NCBI GenBank assembly: GCA_020632655.1 | Contig: JACKFD010000011.1 | Location: 62,001-126,000, forward strand | DNA length: 64,000 nucleotides | Reading direction: 5' to 3' | Source: Spirochaetaceae bacterium | GTDB taxonomy: Bacteria > Myxococcota_A > UBA9160 > UBA4427 | In this document: positions 25,703-33,568 of the stretch, in pieces | Position numbering within the stretch: position 1 is the first letter of the stretch | Layout of the letters: each line of letters opens with the position of its first letter | Program-made: the position numbers and the translations under genes | Notes under the pieces: model-generated | Database searches by the model: none | What the model was told of the DNA's origin: nothing | What the model saw: only the letters and a program-made list of their open reading frames with translations

Positions 25703-26452
25703 ATGCCCGTCCTCGCCATCCTGCCCGCCCGCTACGGCTCGACCCGCTTTCCCGGCAAGCCCCTCGTCCCGATCGCGGGGCGGCCGATGATCCAGCACGT
25801 CTGGGAGCGCACGCGCAAGGCGGCGGGCGTCGATGCGGTCGTGATCGCGACCGACGACGAGCGCATCCGCGCGGCCTGCGAGGCCTTCGGCGCCGAGGTC
25901 GTGATGACGGCGGCCGATCATCCGACGGGTACGGACCGACTCGCCGAGGTCGCGCAGCAGCGGCCGGGCTACGAGGTCGTCGTCAACGTGCAGGGCGATG
26001 AGCCCTTGATCGAGGGCTTCGTCGTCGAGGCCGCGATCGCGGCCCTCGCGAAGGATCCGCGCGCCTCGATGTCGACCGTCGTGCATCGCGCCGAGCCCGA
26101 GGCCTGGGACGACCCGAATCGCGTCAAGGTCGTCGTCGACGTCACGGGTGCGGCGCTCTACTTCTCGCGTGCGCCAATCCCCTATCGACGCAAGGACACG
26201 AGCCTCGTTCCGCTCCAGCACGTCGGCCTCTACTGCTTCCGACGCGAGTTCCTGCTCGAGTTCGTGGGCCTCGCCCGCACGCCCGCGGAGCAGACCGAGG
26301 AGCTCGAGCAGCTGCGCGCCCTCGAGAACGGCCATCGCATCGCCGTCGCCGAGATCGAAGGCTGGCGCAGCGTGCCGGTCGACGTGCCCGAGGACGTCGC
26401 GGTCGTCGAGGCCGCGCTCGCGGCCGGGGCGGGCCGAGGCGCCGGCGGGTGA
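25703..26452 (+). CDS. kdsB: 3-deoxy-manno-octulosonate cytidylyltransferase
   Basis: A 249-residue CMP-Kdo synthetase. Typical are ILPARYGSTRFPGKPL (residues 6-21, CTP-binding), TDDERI and NVQGDEP (95-101, Mg/CTP site). It activates Kdo for lipid A core assembly, which shows the organism makes an LPS outer membrane. Length agrees with the family (about 248). The next gene overlaps the stop (GTGA), suggesting a shared transcript though the functions are unrelated. Confidence 0.94.
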   Translation: MPVLAILPARYGSTRFPGKPLVPIAGRPMIQHVWERTRKAAGVDAVVIATDDERIRAACEAFGAEVVMTAADHPTGTDRLAEVAQQRPGYEVVVNVQGDEPLIEGFVVEAAIAALAKDPRASMSTVVHRAEPEAWDDPNRVKVVVDVTGAALYFSRAPIPYRRKDTSLVPLQHVGLYCFRREFLLEFVGLARTPAEQTEELEQLRALENGHRIAVAEIEGWRSVPVDVPEDVAVVEAALAAGAGRGAGG

Positions 26453-27408
26453 CGCGCGCGCGGATCACGGCCGACACGGTCCGCGAGTGGGGGCGGCGTT
26501 ATTCGAATTGGGGGCGCTGGGGGCCGGAGGACGAGCTCGGTGCGCTCAACTTCGTGACGCGCGAGCGCGTGCTCGCCGCGACCGCCCTGCCCCGTCGCGG
26601 CGAGGTCGTCTCCTGTGCCCTCGCCTTCGACGACAAGGGACCGCAGACCGGGCGCGGCGGTCGACACAACCCGATCCACGTGATGCTGCAGGACGGAGGC
26701 GACGCGCTCGCCGGCGCGCAGGACGGCATCCCGGGCGGGTTCCGGTACGCGGACGACGCGGTCACGATGCCGCTGCAATGCGGCACGCAATGGGATGCGC
26801 TCTCCCACGTCTTCTACGACGGCAAGATGTACAACGACCGCGACATCGCACTCGTCACGAGTCGCGGCGCGCGCAGGAACGGAATCGAGGCGGCGAAGAA
26901 CGGCGTCGTCGCGCGCGGCGTGCTGCTCGACCTGCCGCGCCATCGCGGCGAGCGCTGGCTCGCCGACGGCTTCGCGATCGGGCCCGACCTGCTCGACGCC
27001 TGCGCCGAGGCGCAGGGTGTCGTCGTCGAGTCGGGGGACGTCGTGCTCGTGCGGACGGGGATGATGACGCGCTGCCTCGAAGCGGGTTCCTGGGAGGGCT
27101 ATTGCGGTGGGCCCGCACCCGGGCTCTCGGTGCACTCCGCGGGCTGGCTCTACGACCGGGAGGTCGCGGCGATCTGCACGGATACCTGGGGCGTCGAGGT
27201 CCTGCCGAACGAGACCGAGGACTGCTTCCAGCCGCTCCACATGATCGCGCTGCGCAACACGGGCGTGCTCTTCGGCGAGATCTTCGCGCTCGATGCGCTC
27301 GCGGCGGCCTGCGCCGAGGATCGACGCTGGGCGTTCCTCTTCGTCGCGCCGCCGCTACCGATCACGGGGGCGGTCGGCTCGCCGATCAATCCGCTGGCGA
27401 TCCTCTGA
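26449..27408 (+). CDS. Cyclase family protein (kynurenine-formamidase-like fold), variant metal motif
   Basis: A 319-residue protein of the cyclase/KynB superfamily (PF04199). The superfamily motif HxGTHxDxPxH appears here as QCGTQWDALSH, that is, with Gln in place of two of the His. This variant belongs to a subfamily of longer proteins seen in actinobacteria and fungi, of unknown reaction, with a conserved C-terminal SPINPLAIL. Translation starts at GTG 26449, overlapping the kdsB stop. Hydrolysis of an amide, ester or lactone is inferred only from the fold. Confidence 0.78.
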   Translation: MTRARITADTVREWGRRYSNWGRWGPEDELGALNFVTRERVLAATALPRRGEVVSCALAFDDKGPQTGRGGRHNPIHVMLQDGGDALAGAQDGIPGGFRYADDAVTMPLQCGTQWDALSHVFYDGKMYNDRDIALVTSRGARRNGIEAAKNGVVARGVLLDLPRHRGERWLADGFAIGPDLLDACAEAQGVVVESGDVVLVRTGMMTRCLEAGSWEGYCGGPAPGLSVHSAGWLYDREVAAICTDTWGVEVLPNETEDCFQPLHMIALRNTGVLFGEIFALDALAAACAEDRRWAFLFVAPPLPITGAVGSPINPLAIL

Positions 27409-27445
27409 TCGCGCGTCGCGGCACGTGCCCGATCGAACGCCGGGC

Positions 27446-27522
27446 AAAAAAAGACCCTGGGAACAGACGAGGTATCCGGAGATCCTCGTCCCGCGGCGGC
27501 TACGACATCCGCGTTCCCAGGG
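27446..27522 (-). terminator. Rho-independent terminator of the minus-strand ncRNA
   Basis: The GC-rich 10-bp stem (27522-27513 with 27464-27455) encloses an inner 7-bp hairpin and is followed after two bases by seven T residues on the minus strand. It is the only clear stem-plus-T-run seen in the window. No minus-strand gene lies downstream, so it ends an RNA rather than attenuating a gene. An alternative hairpin (GTTCCC 27539-27534 with GGGAAC 27518-27513) would compete with it. Confidence 0.7.
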
Positions 27523-27714
27523 ACGGCGGCGTTGGGAACCTGCGTCCCAAGCAGCACCTAGCGTAATCGACGAAACGGTTCAGCGTTGCTAGGACGCCAC
27601 CACCTCACTCGTCGTAGTGCTACGTTGGTACATTCTTACCTCCCAAAGTCGGCATGGGGTCGTAAGACAGACGCCCCAAAGCGTCTGTCAGGTTCCCGGG
27701 CTCAGGTGGTCGCC
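27446..27714 (-). ncRNA. Unassigned highly structured non-coding transcript with intrinsic terminator
   Basis: No frame in 27409-27928 looks coding. On the minus strand the region is packed with perfect helices. A 9-bp hairpin GACAGACGC/GCGTCTGTC with loop TTTGGG lies at 27689-27666. ACCACCT/AGGTGGT joins 27710-27704 to 27605-27599, CCTAGC/GCTAGG joins 27593-27588 to 27562-27557, and GACGAGG/CCTCGTC joins 27490-27484 to 27472-27466. A 9-bp long-range pairing GGGAACCTG (27697-27689) with CAGGTTCCC (27542-27534) crosses the ACCACCT helix, forming a pseudoknot. The 3' end is a 10-bp stem CCCTGGGAAC/GTTCCCAGGG (27522-27513/27464-27455) followed by TTTTTTT (27452-27446). The 5' end is unknown (27714 or further upstream). 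It lacks the conserved boxes of tmRNA, RNase P and SRP RNA; a divergent 6S RNA is possible. Confidence 0.6.
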
Positions 27715-27928
27715 GTAACCGCCCCTCCGGGCCGCTCCCGCATCCCATCCCCCATGAATGGACAGCGGTGAACTCGGGGATGAGTGATTCCCCTGTGCCG
27801 CAATTTATCGGACGCTCCCGGCCCGAGCCAGAGTCCGGAATTGCCCAGGACCTGCGCATCGACGCGCTGCGCCGATCCCGACCCCGCCGCCCGCGGGCTC
27901 GGCTAATCTCGGCGCCGGAGAATCCCCG

Positions 27929-28813
27929 ATGAGCCCGCCCTCCGATCCCTCCACGACGGCCACCCTGCTGGTGAGCTGCGACGACCGCCCCGGCCTCGTG
28001 GCCGCGCTCTCGCAGCTCCTCTACGCCCTCGGTCTCAACATCCTCGACGCGGACCAGCACACGGACGCCCTCGCCGGCAAGTTCTTCCAGCGCATCCGCT
28101 TCGACACGGCCGTCCGCGAGGGCCGGGCCGTAATCGACGGCAAGACCCTCGAAGGTGCGATCCGCGAGGTCGCGGAGCGACACGAGATGGCGTGGGAGCT
28201 CCGCTTCGACGACGACCCGCGTCGCGTCGCGATCTTCGTGTCGAAGACGGACCACTGCCTCTACGACCTGCTGCTGCGACACAAGGCCGGCGATCTACGC
28301 TGCGAGATCCCCCTGATCGTGAGCAATCATCCCGACCTCGAACCGATCGCGAACCACTTCGGCATTCCCTACCACGTCTTCCCGATCACGAAGGCGAACA
28401 AGGACGAGCAGGAGGAACGGGAGATCGAGCTGCTGCGCGCCCACGACATCGAGCTCGTCGTGATGGCGCGCTACATGCAGATCCTCTCGGCCCGGATGAT
28501 CGACGCGTTCCCCATGCGCATCATCAACATCCACCACTCGTTCCTGCCCGCCTTCCAGGGCGGCAAGCCATATCACCAGGCCTACAGCCGGGGCGTGAAG
28601 CGGATCGGCGCGACGGCGCACTACGCGACCCTCGACCTCGACGAGGGCCCGATCATCGAGCAGGACGTGATCCGCGTCTCCCATCGCGACACCCCGACGG
28701 AGCTCGTCCGGAAGGGGCGCGACGTCGAGCGGATGGTGCTCTCGCGGGCGGTCGCCTGGCATCTCGACAGCCGCGTCCTCGTCTACGACAACAAGACCGT
28801 CGTCTTCGACTGA
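27929..28813 (+). CDS. purU: Formyltetrahydrofolate deformylase
   Basis: A 294-residue PurU: an N-terminal ACT domain (residues 10-90, LLVSCDDRPGLVAALSQ) and a C-terminal formyltransferase-fold domain. The catalytic Asn-His-His are in INIHHSFLPAFQGG (199-212), and IGATAHY with a DEGPII segment follows. It hydrolyses 10-formyl-THF to formate and THF, balancing the one-carbon pool and supplying formate for PurT-type purine synthesis. The MBL-fold gene follows 20 bp downstream. The structured RNA upstream is on the opposite strand. Confidence 0.95.
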   Translation: MSPPSDPSTTATLLVSCDDRPGLVAALSQLLYALGLNILDADQHTDALAGKFFQRIRFDTAVREGRAVIDGKTLEGAIREVAERHEMAWELRFDDDPRRVAIFVSKTDHCLYDLLLRHKAGDLRCEIPLIVSNHPDLEPIANHFGIPYHVFPITKANKDEQEEREIELLRAHDIELVVMARYMQILSARMIDAFPMRIINIHHSFLPAFQGGKPYHQAYSRGVKRIGATAHYATLDLDEGPIIEQDVIRVSHRDTPTELVRKGRDVERMVLSRAVAWHLDSRVLVYDNKTVVFD

Positions 28814-28833
28814 CGGCCGCGAGGACCCAGCGC

Positions 28834-29802
28834 ATGGATGGAAAGCTCCTCTTCCTGGCCCTCGTGATCGGGATCCTGATCCTCGCGTGGGTGGGTGCGG
28901 GCGTGCTCTGGCGCGCGGCGGACATGGCCGAGATCGTGGCGCCCATCGATCCCTACGCGACCCGCGACCTCGAGGTCACGGCCCTCGGCACGGGCGGCGA
29001 GTACGAGAACCCGCGACGACACGGCCCATCCACCGCGATCGGATTCGGTGAAGAGGTCGTGCTCGTCGACGTGGGGCGCGGCGTCGCCGAGGCCCTGCGC
29101 AGCGCGGCCATTCCCCTCGACCAGCCTCGGGTCGTCGTGCTGACGAGCCTGCTGCCGGTCAACACCATGGGCCTCGACGATCTGATCTTCACGAGCTGGC
29201 TCACGCCGGGACGCGCCCCCCTGCGCGTGCTCGGTCCGCCCGGCACGCGGGCCTTCGTCGAGGCGCTCGCCACGGCCTACGCACCCGGCGGCGCTGCCCT
29301 CGGCGAGGCCCTCGCCTTGCCGAAGGAGGGTGCGCGCGTCGCGGGCGAGGACGTCGAGGACGGCTTCGTCGAGACGCTCGGCGGGCTGCGACTCGAGGCG
29401 CGGGCGCTACCGGGCGGGCCGCTGCCGACCCTCGCCTGGCGCTTCTCCGACGGCGACCATCGCATCGTCGTCTCGGGCGCCGGCTGGGGACGCGACGTGC
29501 TCGCCAGCTTCGCCGGCGGCGCCGACGTGCTGGTACACGAGGCCGCCTACCTGCCGACCGTCGAAGAGCTCGAGGGCACGGGCAACGAGGTCGAGGATCC
29601 CGAACGCATCCGTCGCGAGAGGGCCTTCCACACCTCGCTCGAGGACGTGGGCGACCTCGCGACCGATGCCCAGGTCGACCGCCTCGTCCTCGTACGCCTG
29701 CGTCCGCCGCCGCTCTTCGAGCTGCAGTACCGGTCGATCGTCGCACGCGATTACGAGGGAGAGATCCTGCTACCCGAGGACGGGGACGTCGTCTTCCCCT
29801 GA
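28834..29802 (+). CDS. Membrane-anchored metallo-beta-lactamase-fold protein lacking metal ligands
   Basis: A 322-residue protein with an N-terminal membrane helix (residues 5-25) and an arylsulfatase/tRNase Z-like MBL fold. The core metal motif THxHxDH is replaced by TSLLPVN (104-110): all four ligands are missing. The late histidine strand 'LTHLSP' reads LVRLRP. VHEAAY and FHTSLEDVGDLA, which flank other sites, are kept, so the fold is recognisable. It is presumably catalytically dead or repurposed as a binding protein. The ATG at 28834 follows the purU stop by 20 bp. Confidence 0.78.
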   Translation: MDGKLLFLALVIGILILAWVGAGVLWRAADMAEIVAPIDPYATRDLEVTALGTGGEYENPRRHGPSTAIGFGEEVVLVDVGRGVAEALRSAAIPLDQPRVVVLTSLLPVNTMGLDDLIFTSWLTPGRAPLRVLGPPGTRAFVEALATAYAPGGAALGEALALPKEGARVAGEDVEDGFVETLGGLRLEARALPGGPLPTLAWRFSDGDHRIVVSGAGWGRDVLASFAGGADVLVHEAAYLPTVEELEGTGNEVEDPERIRRERAFHTSLEDVGDLATDAQVDRLVLVRLRPPPLFELQYRSIVARDYEGEILLPEDGDVVFP

Positions 29803-29817
29803 CCCGCAGCCGCCCCG

Positions 29818-29973
29818 TCAGCTCGCCTCCCGAAGCGCCCGGCACGCCTTCCAACGCCGCTCGAGCTCCATCGCCACCCGCATCGCCTCCGCCTCGTCTC
29901 CTGCCGCGAGGGCCCGCCGGATCCGGTCGAGCACGCGCTGTCGGACGGCCTGTGCCACGACCCGCTCCGCCAT
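29818..29973 (-). CDS. Small helical protein, 51 residues
   Basis: ATG 29973 to TGA 29818 encodes 51 residues (MAERVVAQAVRQRVLDRIRR...), a basic-acidic amphipathic helix rich in Ala, Arg and Glu ending RALREAS. The ribosome site is excellent (GAGGAGGAGG five bases upstream), which argues for real translation. No family was recognised. It fills the gap between the MBL-fold gene and cutA on the opposite strand. It may be a small regulatory or DNA/RNA-binding protein, but that is a guess. Confidence 0.6.
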   Translation of the reverse strand: MAERVVAQAVRQRVLDRIRRALAAGDEAEAMRVAMELERRWKACRALREAS

Positions 29974-30122
29974 CTTCGCCTCCTCCTCGCATGGAAGGAC
30001 GGAAGCCTCCCCCGATCGATATCGCTCGAGTCCGGGCGGGCTACCGTGAAGCGCACCACGCCCGGGTACGAACGCGACGAGGGCGTCGCGCGCGACCCCG
30101 TCCCCGACCCCGGAGGCCCGCC

Positions 30123-30443
30123 ATGAAGCAGAGCGCCACGAAGGTCCTCTTCTCCACCTGTGGCGCCGACCAGGCGGACGACCTGGCGCGCACCCTCGTC
30201 GAGGAGCGCGTCGTCGCCTGCGTCAATGCGATTCCGGGCGCGGTCTCTCACTACTGGTGGCAGGGGTCGGTCCAGCGCGACGAGGAGGTCGTGCTCGTGA
30301 TGGAGACGACGGCCGAGCGTCTATCCCGGGCGATGGAACGGCTGCGCGCGCTCCACGCCTACGAGGTCCCGAAGATCGTCGTGCTGGACCCCGAGGACGT
30401 CGACCCGGACTACGCCTGCTGGCTGCGGGACGTCCTGGCCTAG
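30123..30443 (+). CDS. cutA: Divalent cation tolerance protein CutA
   Basis: A 106-residue CutA1. Landmarks are the N-terminal KVLFSTC, the central VACVNAIPGAVSHYWWQG with the conserved Trp pair, and the C-terminal HAYEVPKIVVLDPEDVDPDYACWL. CutA trimers are structurally related to PII signal proteins and bind metals, though their role is debated. GGAGG lies six bases ahead of the ATG at 30123. It converges on the acyl-CoA ligase gene with one base between. Confidence 0.95.
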   Translation: MKQSATKVLFSTCGADQADDLARTLVEERVVACVNAIPGAVSHYWWQGSVQRDEEVVLVMETTAERLSRAMERLRALHAYEVPKIVVLDPEDVDPDYACWLRDVLA

Positions 30444-30444
30444 C

Positions 30445-32088
30445 CTAGAGGAGCGCGCGCGGCGACTCCCGGGCGACGAGCCCCACCTTGAGCAGCTTGC
30501 CGGTCGCATTCCGCGGCAGCGGCTCGCGACGCACGACCCAATGGACCGGCACCTTGAACGCCGCGATGCGAGCGGCGACCCAGTCCCGCAGCGCATCGAC
30601 GTCGACGGCGTCCGCGGATCGCGGAACGACGATTGCGAGCACCTCCTGCCCGAGCTCCTCGTGATCGACGCCCAGCACGGCCGCTTCGTCGACGGCGGGA
30701 TGGGACTCGATCGCCTGCTCCACCTCGATCGGATGGACGTTCTCGCCGCCGCGCAGGATCAGGTCGCGCGCGCGGGAGTCGATGTAGAGGTGGCCGTCCT
30801 CGAGGCGGCCGATGTCGCCCGTTCGGAGCCAGCGATCGTGGGAGAGCGACTCCCGCGTCGCCACCTCGTCGTTCCAGTAGCCGAGCATGACGAGCGGACT
30901 GCGCAGGTGGATCTCGCCTTCGCACCCGTCGGCCACCCGGGAGCCCTTCGCGTCCCGGACCTCGACCTCGACGCAGGGCATGGCGCGGCCCGACGACCGG
31001 GGGCGCTCGGCGAGGTCCGAGCCCGAATTGATCGTCGCGATGCCGCCGGACTCCGTCAGCCCGTAGCCGAGACCGATTCCCGCCTGCGGCAGACGCTTTC
31101 GAATCTTCTCCTGAAGCTCGGGGGAGAGCGCCGAGCCGCCGGAGCCGAGGTTCGCGAGGCTCGTCAAGCGGTAGACGTCGACCTCCGGATGGTGCACGAC
31201 GCGATGCACCATCGTGGGCGTCGTCGACCAGCTCGTCACCCCTTCCTCGTCGATCAGGCGCATCACGTCGACCGGATCGAAGCGCCCCTCGCGCAGCACG
31301 ACCTTCGCGCCGACCGAGAGCATCATCACGACGCCCGCGACGAGCCCCGACACGTGGAAGAGAGGCGTCGTGAGCAGCGTGCATGGCGGCGACGACGGCA
31401 TCGGCGCCCCGCTCGCGATGCGCATCGCCGCGCCGTTCAGCGTCTGCAGTGCGACGCTCGCGAGGAAGGCGCGATGGGAGAGCACGGCGCCCTTGGCGCG
31501 GCCGGTCGTGCCGCTCGTGTAGAGGATGCAGGCGGGATCGTCCTCGTCGATCTCGACCCCGGCCAACGGATGCGGCGTGCCGACCAGCGCCTCGAAATCC
31601 GACTCGATCTCGACGATCGCCCGCCTCCGGGTGGAGTCGGGCAGCCGGGCGAGACGCTTTCGATCGACGACGATCAGCTTCGGATCCGAGTCCCCGATCG
31701 CGTGCTCGATCTCGTCGCCCACCCACCAGCCGTTCATCGCCACGACGATCCCGCCCAGGCTCGTGACGGCCCAGAAGGTCTCGATCCACTCCGGCCCGTT
31801 GGCGGCCAGGATCGCGACCCGGTCGCCGCGCCCGATGGCGTACCGCTCGGCGAGCCCGCGGGCCAGAGCGCCGACGCGCTCGCGGTGTTCGCGGTAGGTG
31901 CGTCGCCGCGAGCCACACACGAGGAACTCGCGGTCGTCGTGCGCGGCCGAGGCCACGAGCAGCTCGCGCAGCGAGCGGGGCCGCGCCGCGAAGACGGGCA
32001 TGCGGACCCCCAGCACCTCTTCCTCGCGCAGCTCGAAGGGCGAGCCCGCGGCCGTCAGCTGGTCGTAGATCGGTTGGAGCGTGGACAT
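30445..32088 (-). CDS. Acyl-CoA/fatty-acid CoA ligase (class I adenylate-forming)
   Basis: A 547-residue adenylating enzyme. The P-loop is YTSGTTGRAKG (190-200), the A5 motif is GYGLTESGG, and the A7/A8 hinge WLRTGDIGRLEDGHLYIDSRARD is intact. The A10 lysine lies in NATGKLLK near the C-terminus. It activates a carboxylic acid to its acyl-CoA. As the last gene of the plsB operon it probably supplies acyl-CoA for the acyltransferases upstream. GAGGAG precedes the ATG. Chain-length preference is unknown. Confidence 0.9.
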   Translation of the reverse strand: MSTLQPIYDQLTAAGSPFELREEEVLGVRMPVFAARPRSLRELLVASAAHDDREFLVCGSRRRTYREHRERVGALARGLAERYAIGRGDRVAILAANGPEWIETFWAVTSLGGIVVAMNGWWVGDEIEHAIGDSDPKLIVVDRKRLARLPDSTRRRAIVEIESDFEALVGTPHPLAGVEIDEDDPACILYTSGTTGRAKGAVLSHRAFLASVALQTLNGAAMRIASGAPMPSSPPCTLLTTPLFHVSGLVAGVVMMLSVGAKVVLREGRFDPVDVMRLIDEEGVTSWSTTPTMVHRVVHHPEVDVYRLTSLANLGSGGSALSPELQEKIRKRLPQAGIGLGYGLTESGGIATINSGSDLAERPRSSGRAMPCVEVEVRDAKGSRVADGCEGEIHLRSPLVMLGYWNDEVATRESLSHDRWLRTGDIGRLEDGHLYIDSRARDLILRGGENVHPIEVEQAIESHPAVDEAAVLGVDHEELGQEVLAIVVPRSADAVDVDALRDWVAARIAAFKVPVHWVVRREPLPRNATGKLLKVGLVARESPRALL

Positions 32089-32126
32089 GGTTCTCCTCGG
32101 TGGATGGGGCGACGCCGCGCAACGCT

Positions 32127-33551
32127 TCAGTCGGACAGGGTCCGCTCGTAGAGCGCCTCGATCCCGGCAATGTGCGCATCGAGGTCCTCGCGGCGCCAGT
32201 CGCCGGTCGGGATCGGCGGGTGCACGACGACCTCGACCGTCGTCGGCCGGATCACCAGCCCGTGCCGGGGCAGCGCGTCGAGCGCGTTCTTGATCACGAC
32301 GGGCACGATCGGAACCCCCGCCGCCATCGCGAGATGGAAGGCACCCTTCTTGAAGCGGCCGATCCGGCGGGTCGCGCTGCGCGTGCCCTCCGGCGCGATC
32401 ACGACGGAGAGGCCCTCGCGGAGGGCCTCGACGGCGGGCTCGAGCGCTTCGATCGCCCTGGTGCGATCACCCCGGTCCACGAAGATCACGCCCGCCGCCT
32501 TCATGAGCGGTCCCACGATCGGCGTGGTCTCGAGCTCCTTCTTCGCGATGCCGACGACGTCGCGGCGCGTGAGCTGCGCCATCAGCAGGGAGTCGAGGCC
32601 GCTCTGGTGGTTGAAGATGAAGACGGCGGGACGATGGGCCCAGAGATGCTCCTCGCCCTCGACGTGGAGCTCGACGCCCGTGACGGCCGTCGTCATCTCC
32701 GAGTAGGTCGAGAGCATGACGTCGGCGCCCTTGCGCAGGCTGCCGCTCGCGATCGTGGCCGGCAGCGCGGCGAGGGCCGCCGGGCCGAGCGAGGCGAGCG
32801 ATCCCATCAGCCCCGCGATCTCGCGGGCACCCGGCCGGCCGCGACTCCGGAACTGGTAGGCGGGCCAGCCACGCCGGGCCCCGACCCGCGCGAGCTCCGG
32901 GTCGGGATTCACGAGCCGAGGATGGCCGACCTCGTCGAGCAGGGAGAGGTCGTCGTGGCTGTCGGTGTAGAAGTAGCTCTCGGCGAGGTCGACGTCGTGC
33001 TCGCGCGCGAAGGTCGTCGCAGCGACGGCCTTGCCCTCCTGCCAGACGGCGGGCCTTCGCACGCGTCCCGTGAAGCGTCCTGCTTCGTCGAACTCGAGAT
33101 CCGTGCACAGAACGTGCTCGATGCCGAGGTCGTTCGCGAGGGCCTCGACCTGGAATCGGGTCGCGGAGGAGACGATCACGACCGTGTGACCACGGGATCG
33201 ATGGGCCGCGACGAGCGCGCGGGACTCGGGATAGACGTCCGCTGCCAGATGACGCGTGAAGATCCGCTCACCCTCCTCCATCAGCTCGGCCTCGGTCTTG
33301 CCTCGCAGCCCGATCGACGTCTCCTCGAGGAAGCTCGGGAAGCTGGTCTGGCCTGCGCCGAAACGGAGCGCACCCGCCGCGGTCCTGGCCATCTCCAGCA
33401 GACCGGGGCGCTCTTCCGCGAACCGATCCTTGACGAACGCGCCGGCCGAGAAGCCGGCGAGCAGCGTCCGGTCGACGTCGAAGAACGCGGCGATCTTCGG
33501 GCCTCTCGGACCTCGCTCGATCTCGCGCGTGAGCTCTCTTCGGGAAGCCAT
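32127..33551 (-). CDS. plsC: Bifunctional HAD-IB hydrolase/PlsC-type acyltransferase fusion
   Basis: A 474-residue fusion. The N-terminal half is a HAD-IB phosphatase (FFDVDRTLL, Asp25 and Asp27; YTDSHDDLSLL as the late acidic motif), and the C-terminal half is a 1-acyl-glycerol-3-phosphate acyltransferase (NHQSGLD 314-320, PEGTRS 387-392). This architecture, like mycobacterial Rv2483c, could make phosphatidic acid and dephosphorylate it, or a lysolipid, to diacylglycerol. It lies 17 bp downstream of the wax-ester synthase/DGAT gene, whose substrate would be that diacylglycerol. Confidence 0.9.
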   Translation of the reverse strand: MASRRELTREIERGPRGPKIAAFFDVDRTLLAGFSAGAFVKDRFAEERPGLLEMARTAAGALRFGAGQTSFPSFLEETSIGLRGKTEAELMEEGERIFTRHLAADVYPESRALVAAHRSRGHTVVIVSSATRFQVEALANDLGIEHVLCTDLEFDEAGRFTGRVRRPAVWQEGKAVAATTFAREHDVDLAESYFYTDSHDDLSLLDEVGHPRLVNPDPELARVGARRGWPAYQFRSRGRPGAREIAGLMGSLASLGPAALAALPATIASGSLRKGADVMLSTYSEMTTAVTGVELHVEGEEHLWAHRPAVFIFNHQSGLDSLLMAQLTRRDVVGIAKKELETTPIVGPLMKAAGVIFVDRGDRTRAIEALEPAVEALREGLSVVIAPEGTRSATRRIGRFKKGAFHLAMAAGVPIVPVVIKNALDALPRHGLVIRPTTVEVVVHPPIPTGDWRREDLDAHIAGIEALYERTLSD

Positions 33552-33568
33552 GGAATCACTCCTCTCCT

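Noticed and set aside
27446..27714. tmRNA, RNase P RNA, SRP RNA or a TPP-type riboswitch for purU
   Set aside because: Conserved sequence boxes of these RNAs are missing, and the terminator orientation places the transcript on the strand opposite to purU.
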